Assembly: GCA_902796115.1 (NCBI GenBank)
Contig: CADBNX010000178.1
Coordinates: forward strand, 1 to 8,673
Direction: 5' to 3'
Length of the DNA: 8,673 bases
From: an uncultured Eubacteriales bacterium
GTDB taxonomy: Bacteria > Bacillota > Clostridia > Christensenellales > Aristaeellaceae
This document shows, piece by piece, positions 1 through 5,171 of this stretch (position 1 is its first letter; each line of letters begins with the position of its first letter). A program made the position numbers and the translations under genes. The notes beneath the pieces are model-generated. The model made no database searches. It was not told the origin of the DNA and was given only the letters and a program-made list of their open reading frames with translations.

Positions 1-56
1 CGTTCGCCCGGCCATGCTCCTCTTTCGAAAAAAGATCAAACGAATTAAGCACTCTT

Positions 57-80
57 CACTTTTCTCTCTTCTCTTTTCAC
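57..80. repeat. Perfect pyrimidine-rich mirror repeat
   Basis: Two 11-base arms, CACTTTTCTCT (57-67) and TCTCTTTTCAC (70-80), are exact mirror images around a 2-base centre. All bases on the plus strand are pyrimidines except the A of each CAC. Polypurine-polypyrimidine mirror repeats are the known sequence class able to form intramolecular triplex (H-DNA). It lies 44 bases past the stop codon of the dockerin gene, in non-coding DNA. Whether it folds in the cell is not shown. Confidence 0.7.
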
Positions 81-82
81 TG

Positions 83-107
83 AACGAAGCGAAGCGGAGC
101 GGAGTTC
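83..107. repeat. Degenerate 5-bp tandem repeat (GAAGC/GGAGC)
   Basis: After GAAC come consecutive pentamers GAAGC, GAAGC, GGAGC, GGAGT and then TCC. The outermost GAAC and GTTC can pair. The block contains GCGAAGC (89-95), a 7-mer that recurs in the hairpin array at the right edge of the window. It is the only repeat-like element between the mirror repeat and the dockerin stop codon. It has no clear U-tract, so I do not call it a terminator. Confidence 0.5.
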
Positions 108-123
108 CCTACTCCCTATTGCC

Positions 124-2343
124 TTACTTCAGCCCCACGTTCCATCCGGCCGCGAACTGCCCGATCAGCAGCGCGTCCTGCATATCTACCTTTCCGTCCC
201 CGTTCACGTCCGCGTTAACCATATTGATTAAAGGGAACATTCCCCTTACGAACTGCACCACGATCAGCGCGTCCCGCATATCCACCTTTCCATCCAAGTC
301 TGCATCGCCCGGAAGGCGGACGCAGGAGAACGCCTGGGTAACCGTCAGCAGTTCCTCGTCTCCCGTATCCTGAACGTCTGCCGCTTCCCCGTTGAGCGCA
401 GCCCTGACATCGAAATGTCCGTCGCTGAGGGTCGCGAACGCATAGCCATTTCCGGTCATCAGATCAACAAATACACGGTAAACGTGTCCGGCGATGAAGG
501 TATCCTGCTCCGGCGTCAGATAGTACTGCCCCGTCGCGTCATACCACAGTACCCCGTTCCTGGTTTTTGCGGTGGATACATTGCTCACACTGTAATTCGC
601 GTCCGGACTCACTTTTACGCCGTAGGAGGGCTTTTCCCCCGGAGCAGGCTTCGTGAGACCGTACACGGAAACCTCGTAGATCCTGTCAGACTGACCGCAT
701 GAGAACGCCTGGGTTACCGTCAGCAGTTCTTTGTCTCCCGTATCCTGAACGTCCGCCGGTTCTCCGTTGAGTGTGGCCGTGACATTGAAGCGTCCGTTGC
801 TCTGCGTGGCGAACTCATATCCGTTCCCCGTCACAAGATCGATAAACACCCGGTAGCGGTGCCCTGCGATGAAGACGTCCTGATCCGGGGTCAGATAGCG
901 CTGTTCCGTCGCGTCATACCACAGCACCCCGTTCCTGATATTTCCGGCGGATTCGCTGCTCACCCGGCAATTCGCGTCCGTACTCACTTTCGCGCTGTAC
1001 GAGGGCTTTGCCCCGGGCGCGGGCACAGCGACGCCGGATACGGCGACGCTGCCGATTGTTTCATTCGGCGCGGGGATGCGGTAATCCCGGTACAGGCCGA
1101 GATTATGCCGCATATCGCTGCCTGTCGGATATATCTGGGCGCTCTCGCCGTCCATATATCCGCTCACGGTCGGGTCGGTTCCGTTATTGGCAAACTCATA
1201 CCCCGAATGATCCACGGCAACAGCCACGATGCATCGGTAGGTGTGCCCTGCCTGAAAAACGCTTTCCGGTGTCAGATCAAATTCGGCGGTTTTATCCTGC
1301 CACAGCACCCCGTTCTGCCAGTTTTCCCCATTATATGCCTGGATGTGATACCCTTCCGCCGATTCTGTCACGGTATAATCTGGATACGCCCCGGTGGCCG
1401 GTTCCGTGATTCCGGTTACACGGATATCCGAAATCGTCTCGAAAGCGGGAACAGTGAAGCTTGCGATGATATCGTGCAGTCCGTTTTCGTCATATGTACT
1501 GTAAACAAAACCGACATCCGAGGCCTCTATGCCGTCAGCGGTCTTCACACGTACATCCGGTCTCAGCCCGTCGGACTGGGTTCTGAAAACTCCGGATCCG
1601 TTTGCGCTGATGACTACAGAGTACCGATAGGTATGGCCTTTTTGAAATACGTCCCAGTCATCGATATATTTTCCAGTGGTTTCGTCATACCAGCGTTCCG
1701 CGCCAAGCCATTCGGATCCCATATCCCGTCTGGAGTAATCGATATGCCAACAGTCTTCCGAATCATACTCGGTTCCCGACTTTCGGAATACCGGCGTTTC
1801 CCCAACGGTTACCGTCGGAATTGAAGGAAGCAGCACATGCCGAATCTCTCCGATGGCAGTAAACTGATACCATGCATGGATTTCAACGGCTATCCCATCA
1901 AACTCAATCTCCGTTTCAACAGTCGCTTCATACCCATTCAGTTTCACGCGGGTAACGACGTTATCACACGGCCCAAAGTTTTGCGTATAATATAAGTCTG
2001 TATTCAAATAGATTGACACCCCATAAAGGTGCCCCTCCTGAAAAAGGTTGGATTGATTTGGTTTCAGCAGTCTGTTCTCCGTCCAATCCCACCATGCGAC
2101 TCCGTTTCTGCAATTGCCACCCTGATGAGCATTATTAACCCCCAGCGAATAAACTGTCGGTTCAGTCGTATAAGTGTAGGTGTATGGAATCTCATATCCT
2201 GGCTGAAAAGGTGTATCAAAAGATACAGAAATACTCTTGATGGCGCTGGAGTCCGCTTTCGCCGGTAAGGCTCCCATTCCCAGGATAATAACAGCGCACA
2301 GCAGTGCCGCAATCCCTTTTACGAAAGCATTTGTCTGTTTCAT
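124..2343 (-). CDS. Secreted five-repeat protein with C-terminal type I dockerin
   Basis: This encodes a 739-residue exported protein. Residues 1-30 form a signal peptide (MKQTN, hydrophobic core, cut after ALPAKA). Five related domains follow at about 31-160, 161-300, 301-426, 427-551 and 552-676. They share a P-x-x-G-x-x-P-x-Y opening, an NGVLWYD-like centre, an F-x-A-G-H-x-Y-R motif and a GYEFA-like strand, best kept in the last three copies. Residues 679-739 are a type I dockerin with two calcium loops (D680/D682/D684/D688/D691 and D712/N714/D716/D720/D723). Dockerins bind cohesins on scaffoldins or cell-surface proteins, but no cohesin or catalytic domain is visible here, so the repeats are probably binding or structural modules. 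The ATG at 2343 is chosen because GGGAGG lies 9 bases upstream and the signal peptide starts there. The open frame runs further upstream without a ribosome site. Confidence 0.85.
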   Translation of the reverse strand: MKQTNAFVKGIAALLCAVIILGMGALPAKADSSAIKSISVSFDTPFQPGYEIPYTYTYTTEPTVYSLGVNNAHQGGNCRNGVAWWDWTENRLLKPNQSNLFQEGHLYGVSIYLNTDLYYTQNFGPCDNVVTRVKLNGYEATVETEIEFDGIAVEIHAWYQFTAIGEIRHVLLPSIPTVTVGETPVFRKSGTEYDSEDCWHIDYSRRDMGSEWLGAERWYDETTGKYIDDWDVFQKGHTYRYSVVISANGSGVFRTQSDGLRPDVRVKTADGIEASDVGFVYSTYDENGLHDIIASFTVPAFETISDIRVTGITEPATGAYPDYTVTESAEGYHIQAYNGENWQNGVLWQDKTAEFDLTPESVFQAGHTYRCIVAVAVDHSGYEFANNGTDPTVSGYMDGESAQIYPTGSDMRHNLGLYRDYRIPAPNETIGSVAVSGVAVPAPGAKPSYSAKVSTDANCRVSSESAGNIRNGVLWYDATEQRYLTPDQDVFIAGHRYRVFIDLVTGNGYEFATQSNGRFNVTATLNGEPADVQDTGDKELLTVTQAFSCGQSDRIYEVSVYGLTKPAPGEKPSYGVKVSPDANYSVSNVSTAKTRNGVLWYDATGQYYLTPEQDTFIAGHVYRVFVDLMTGNGYAFATLSDGHFDVRAALNGEAADVQDTGDEELLTVTQAFSCVRLPGDADLDGKVDMRDALIVVQFVRGMFPLINMVNADVNGDGKVDMQDALLIGQFAAGWNVGLK
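316..690 (-). repeat. Domain-encoding DNA repeat, copy R5 (dockerin-proximal)
   Basis: This 375-bp block encodes residues 552-676 of the dockerin protein. It aligns with the neighbouring block at 691-1065 at a fixed offset of 375 bases. For example, the phrase beginning GAGAACGCCTGGGT occurs at 326 and again at 701, and the proteins share DVQDTGD, LLTVTQAFSC and NGVLWYDAT. The similarity at DNA level points to a fairly recent tandem duplication or to gene conversion. Confidence 0.8.
691..1065 (-). repeat. Domain-encoding DNA repeat, copy R4
   Basis: This is the partner of the 316-690 block and encodes residues 427-551. It differs by scattered point changes and has no visible indels, which keeps the two copies in exact 125-codon register. 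Copies R1-R3 (residues 31-426) match only at protein level and vary from 126 to 140 residues, so they are older. Confidence 0.8.
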
Positions 2344-2376
2344 CCCATCTTTCCTCCCAAACATTTTGCCGAATCC

Positions 2377-2382
2377 ATTATA
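2377..2382 (-). promoter_or_regulatory. -10 box of the dockerin gene promoter
   Basis: TATAAT on the minus strand lies about 34 bases before the start codon at 2343. The hexamer 17 bases further upstream is GGATCA, a poor -35 match. This suggests a promoter that needs an activator. The CAAAGGAT repeats occupy that position. Confidence 0.55.
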
Positions 2383-2393
2383 CTGTTTCCTGC

Positions 2394-2429
2394 ATCCTTT
2401 GATCCTTTGGTTATGGGTATTATCCTTTG
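2394..2429 (-). promoter_or_regulatory. Three CAAAGGAT direct repeats over the -35 region
   Basis: On the minus strand CAAAGGAT occurs at 2394-2401, 2402-2409 (head to tail, no gap) and 2422-2429. The first two overlap the weak -35 position of the dockerin gene promoter. The third lies 20 bases further upstream and reaches into the last codons of the HepT frame. Direct repeats placed this way commonly bind an activator or two-component response regulator. No regulator gene is present in the window, so this assignment is inference. Confidence 0.4.
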
Positions 2430-2758
2430 ATTTCTTCAATATCCTGTAAAAAAACAGGCAGTACATCGAACACTACAGCACAAATAAGCGACCAGTTCGT
2501 ATTTTCGTAGTCATGCACGAGGCGATGCCGTAAGCCTGATATTTTCGCCCAAGGAATACCCGCATGAGTTTCTTTGAATTCATCGGAGAGATTGTAAGCG
2601 TGTTCTCCGATGTTGTACAGCGGCGTGGTGATTGTCCAGCGCAACGGTTCCTGTGTAAGAACTTCTTCCTTCGTGATACCGTTTGAAGTCAAATAATCCA
2701 GCAGTTTTCGAGCAGTAACAGCGATGCATTCAATTCACTGCATATCCGTGTATTTCAT
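2420..2758 (-). pseudogene. hepT: HepT-family toxin with in-frame TGA at codon 8
   Basis: The frame encodes a HepT (DUF86)-type protein, the ribonuclease partner of MNT antitoxins. It carries the family core YNIGEHAYNLS (about 48-58), IPWAKISGLRHRLVHDY (68-84) and the catalytic R-x4-H-x-Y pattern at R77, H82 and Y84, followed by a final amphipathic helix to residue 112. The natural start is the ATG at 2756-2758, which overlaps the MNT stop codon as ATGA, the usual coupling in such pairs. That frame reads MKYTDMQ, then TGA at 2735-2737, then continues open as IECIAVTARKLLDYLT to the end. Without readthrough, only an internal TTG (2690-2692) with no ribosome site could start the rest, losing the first helix. 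Either a nonsense mutation or a sequencing error explains it. Recoding is unlikely because TGA ends other genes here. Confidence 0.75.
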
Positions 2759-3060
2759 GCTGCAATCGGAACTCCTTCCCGAAGAATCGTACGGTAAAAA
2801 TCACTGTCCTGATTGATTTCGCATAATTCGTATATGTTCACTGCTTTCCCAGTAGTACGATGTAAGTCTTCCGCCATGCAGAAAACATCAGCAGGTTCAA
2901 AGCCGGCACCGCCTATGACCAGCAAATCAATGTCCGATAAGACGTCCGCTTCGTGGCGTGCGTAAGATCCGAACAAAACAGCGCGTTCTGCACGATCCTT
3001 TTTTAAAAGGCCTGTAATGATGGAAACCAGCGATTCCATGGAATAGATTTCTTCCGTCAT
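2755..3060 (-). CDS. mntA: MNT-type minimal nucleotidyltransferase (antitoxin of HepT)
   Basis: This is a 101-residue nucleotidyltransferase-fold protein. It has the signature GS-x10-D-x-D at G31, S32, D43 and D45 (GSYARHEADVLSDIDLLV). In characterised MNT/HepT pairs the antitoxin neutralises HepT by adenylylating the Tyr of its R-x4-H-x-Y motif with ATP. The third metal-binding carboxylate of this fold usually sits in a V-D-(V/I/L)-x strand. Here that strand reads VNIYEL with Asn75, so activity may be weakened. The second ATG (3058-3060) is chosen because GGAGG is 7 bases upstream of it, whereas the ATG at 3066 almost touches GGAGG. The stop codon overlaps the HepT ATG. Confidence 0.85.
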   Translation of the reverse strand: MTEEIYSMESLVSIITGLLKKDRAERAVLFGSYARHEADVLSDIDLLVIGGAGFEPADVFCMAEDLHRTTGKAVNIYELCEINQDSDFYRTILREGVPIAA

Positions 3061-3110
3061 GGCCATCCCTCCTTTTGGAAGAGTTTAGCGGATTCAATCG
3101 TTCCGACTAA

Positions 3111-3139
3111 ATTCTATCATGTGAGAAACGTTTTTACAA
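3111..3139 (-). promoter_or_regulatory. Promoter of the MNT/HepT operon
   Basis: Read on the minus strand, TTGTAA (3134-3139) and TAGAAT (3111-3116) are separated by exactly 17 bases. A TG one base before the -10 box makes it an extended -10. Transcription would begin about 45 bases before the MNT start codon. Spacing and hexamers fit the housekeeping sigma factor well. Confidence 0.65.
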
Positions 3140-3185
3140 CGCTTTATCTCCCGAGTTTGAAAATAAGGATAAAAGGGAAATGAAA

Positions 3186-3230
3186 GAAAAAAGGGAATAG
3201 GTAGTGTCTGCTCAACAACTCCCTTTTTTC
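3186..3230. terminator. Perfect 11-bp inverted repeat, possible terminator or IS end
   Basis: GAAAAAAGGGA (3186-3196) and TCCCTTTTTTC (3220-3230) are exact complements around a 23-base loop. Either strand would give a hairpin ending in a T-run, so it could stop transcription from both sides. The stem is poor in GC (three G-C pairs plus the ends) and the loop is long, which lowers confidence. It sits just past the end of the transposase remnant, so it may be the old element's own terminator or lie near its terminal repeat. Confidence 0.45.
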
Positions 3231-3266
3231 AGAAAAATGGGGCTCCGAACACCTAACCACAAGGCA

Positions 3267-3593
3267 TTACGCCGTAGTTGAGGAGTCCGATTCCAAATCC
3301 TCAACTGCAAGTTTGAAAGAACCGAAAATGTTAGTAACCAGGACTGAAAACGCGATCGTCATTAAAGAAGTATCGATTCGTTTTCTCCATTCCACAAGCA
3401 ATATCGGAGCAAAAGGAGGCGCGTGTTGGAATGATTCAAGCCCAATGAAGTACTGGTAGTACGGATTCTCTTGTATCTGCTTTACCAGATCCCGATCCGA
3501 GAATCCCATACGTCATTTTTCACACAGTGTTCCAAGGCGTTCTCTTTTCTTTCCGTCAAAGTCGGGTTATACCGTTTCCCGCATTCTTTGTCT
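3267..3593 (-). pseudogene. IS5/IS1182-type transposase N-terminal remnant
   Basis: The open stretch from 3507 downwards reads MGFSDRDLVKQ, then ENPYYQYFIGLESFQH, then PPFAPILLVEWRKRI. This is the DUF772-like N-terminal domain found in IS5/IS1182-type transposases. A TGA at 3513-3515 interrupts the same frame. Upstream of it 26 further codons are open (about 3516-3593), including GKRYNPTLTERKERL, which may be the original N-terminus after a deletion. After RKRI the similarity stops and the frame ends at 3267, so the catalytic DDE core is absent. The remnant cannot encode an active enzyme. It lies between the TA pair and the AAA ATPase gene and marks past insertion at this junction. No pair of terminal inverted repeats or target duplication could be found by eye. 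Confidence 0.75.
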
Positions 3594-3639
3594 ACATGCC
3601 TTCAATTTCAGATGATGCCGACAGACCCATCAAACAGGC

Positions 3640-4893
3640 TTACAGGTTCAGGCTATTCTCATCCAGCAGAAAGTTTCGGATGCCGATGGTCACAATTCCC
3701 GACTCGTTCCTGCGAACCCTGATATGATCCCGCACGACGATGATTTTTCTGAAGGAATCGCCGATGGCGTTGAGCGGACGCTCCTCATGCGCCTGCTTTT
3801 CCGGCGTGGTCATCGCAAAAGCGGATTGAATATAGTACTTCTCGCTTCCGCGTGTCGCAACGAAGTCCACTTCAAGCTGCTTTTTCGTGGTCTTGTTCTC
3901 ACTGTTCTTGCCGAACTGCTCCACAAGTCCTACGTCCACGTGATACCCGCGGATGCGCAGTTCGTTGTAAATGATGTTCTCCATAATATGGTTTTCTTCC
4001 ATTTGCCGGAAGTTCAGCCTTACGTTGCGCAGGCCCACGTCCTCAAAATAGAACTTCGCCGGGGAACCGATATACTTCCGCCCCTTAATATCGTATCGGA
4101 TCGCCTTGTTTACCAGGAAGGCGTCCATCAGATAATCCGTATACTTCTTTAAAGTTTTGTCGCTGATGTTATTTTTCCTGACGGTTTTGAAAGTGTTTGC
4201 CAGCTTCAGCGGATTGGTCAGCGAGCCAACGGCAGATGCGAGAATATCCACCAGGTCGTCCAGCTCTTCGCGGTTTCGTACCTTATGGCGGTCGACGATA
4301 TCGCTGAGATACACCTTCCGGAACAGTGACATGAGGTATTCTGACTTTTCCTCCGGCGTCTCACGGGAGAGAATCAACGGCAAACCGCCGTAGGTGAAGT
4401 AATCGTCCCAGGCTTCGTCCTCGCTGCCTTCGTAAACGGAACAGAATTCCCGGAAAGAGAGCGGGTGGATACGGATCTCATCTCCGCGGCCGCGGAATTC
4501 CGTCACCAAATCGGAGGAAAGAAATTTGGAATTGCTGCCTGTCACGTAAACGTCCGCGTTGCGGATATGCATGAAACTGTTCAGCACATCCTCGAATTCC
4601 GCCAGAAGCTGCACCTCGTCAAGAATGATATAGTAAGTATCCCTGTCAACGATCCGTTCTTTTATGTATTTCAGCATATTGTCCGGATCGCGCAGCTCTT
4701 TGTTGCTGCGGTCATCAAGCGCTATCTCGATGATATGGTTTTCCTGAACGCCCTTATCCAGCAGGTAATGGTGAAACAGATTGAGCAGAAGGTATGACTT
4801 TCCGCACCGGCGCACACCTGTCACAATCTTGATCAGCCCGTTTTTTTCCCGCCGGATCAGTCGGTCCAGATAGATGTCCCGTTTAATTTCCAT
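3640..4893 (-). CDS. AAA ATPase, AAA_14/DUF4143 family
   Basis: This is a complete 417-residue protein of the widespread bacterial ATP-binding family that joins an AAA_14 domain to a DUF4143 C-terminal domain. Visible motifs are the Walker A GVRRCGKS (26-33), Walker B YYIILDEVQ (87-95), a sensor-like VTGSNS (117-122), a FRGRG arginine segment (133-137) and PLSFREF. The C-terminal part has EVDF (341-344) followed by KYYIQ (352-356), a layout reminiscent of a PD-(D/E)xK nuclease fold but with Gln in place of the usual Lys, as is common in this family. The physiological role of the family is poorly defined. No partner gene lies next to it. The start is supported by GGGAGG six bases upstream and by a strong promoter. 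There is no signal peptide or membrane segment. Confidence 0.9.
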   Translation of the reverse strand: MEIKRDIYLDRLIRREKNGLIKIVTGVRRCGKSYLLLNLFHHYLLDKGVQENHIIEIALDDRSNKELRDPDNMLKYIKERIVDRDTYYIILDEVQLLAEFEDVLNSFMHIRNADVYVTGSNSKFLSSDLVTEFRGRGDEIRIHPLSFREFCSVYEGSEDEAWDDYFTYGGLPLILSRETPEEKSEYLMSLFRKVYLSDIVDRHKVRNREELDDLVDILASAVGSLTNPLKLANTFKTVRKNNISDKTLKKYTDYLMDAFLVNKAIRYDIKGRKYIGSPAKFYFEDVGLRNVRLNFRQMEENHIMENIIYNELRIRGYHVDVGLVEQFGKNSENKTTKKQLEVDFVATRGSEKYYIQSAFAMTTPEKQAHEERPLNAIGDSFRKIIVVRDHIRVRRNESGIVTIGIRNFLLDENSLNL

Positions 4894-4943
4894 GCCGTCC
4901 TCCCAGTTCGAAAATCAATGTGCTCACACCTTTTTTCGTAATT

Positions 4944-4972
4944 ATTATACAGGATAGGGATGTGCAGGTCAA
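4944..4972 (-). promoter_or_regulatory. Near-consensus promoter of the AAA ATPase gene
   Basis: On the minus strand TTGACC (4967-4972) and TATAAT (4944-4949) are separated by 17 bases. This is the best sigma-70/sigma-A type match in the window. The leader would be about 45 bases. An inverted repeat, GCGGTTT / AAACCGC (4973-4979 and 4993-4999), lies directly upstream of the -35 box. Confidence 0.75.
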
Positions 4973-4999
4973 GCGGTTTCCGGGAAATCGAAAAACCGC
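4973..4999. promoter_or_regulatory. 7-bp inverted repeat abutting the ATPase promoter
   Basis: GCGGTTT (4973-4979) and AAACCGC (4993-4999) are exact complements with a 13-base spacer. The repeat touches the -35 box of the ATPase promoter and is about 110 bases from the promoter of the divergent GH28-like gene. It could be an operator or a chance palindrome. No regulator gene is nearby to support either. Confidence 0.3.
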
Positions 5000-5109
5000 A
5001 AGTGATCCGCCAAAAAACGCCGTTCATTCTTTCTTCCAGATCCACATATGCATCACGTTCACGCAGCATCGCTCGTAGATTTCCGACTGCTGTACCGGCA
5101 GGTTTGTCA

Positions 5110-5138
5110 TTGCAAAGACAGTCTGTTCGCGGTATATT
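5110..5138 (+). promoter_or_regulatory. Probable promoter of the GH28-like gene
   Basis: TTGCAA (5110-5115) and TATATT (5133-5138) are 17 bases apart, with a second overlapping AT-rich hexamer TATTAT starting at 5135. The start codon at 5172 lies about 27 bases beyond the expected transcript start. The rest of the 278-bp divergent spacer (4894-5171) shows no gene that I can support. Confidence 0.5.
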
Positions 5139-5171
5139 ATACGTGAAAAACATACGGAGGAGGTGTGCGGA

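Noticed and set aside
1..15. Start of another minus-strand gene (ATG at 13-15 after GAGGAG)
   Set aside because: The GAGGAG is a single base from the ATG, too close for normal initiation, and only five codons are within the window.
859..1824. Long plus-strand open frame (321 codons) opposite the dockerin gene
   Set aside because: It mirrors the repeated domain codons on the other strand, has no ribosome site, and gives a His/Arg/Pro-rich product without recognisable motifs.
2735..2737. Idea that TGA is reassigned to an amino acid in this organism
   Set aside because: TGA ends the GH28-like, LOR and MNT genes at sensible family lengths, and Trp is encoded by TGG throughout.
3267..3360. C-terminal part of the transposase frame as a real functional domain
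   Set aside because: After RKRI the sequence no longer resembles transposases and contains no DDE-type catalytic segment, so it is probably fused unrelated DNA.
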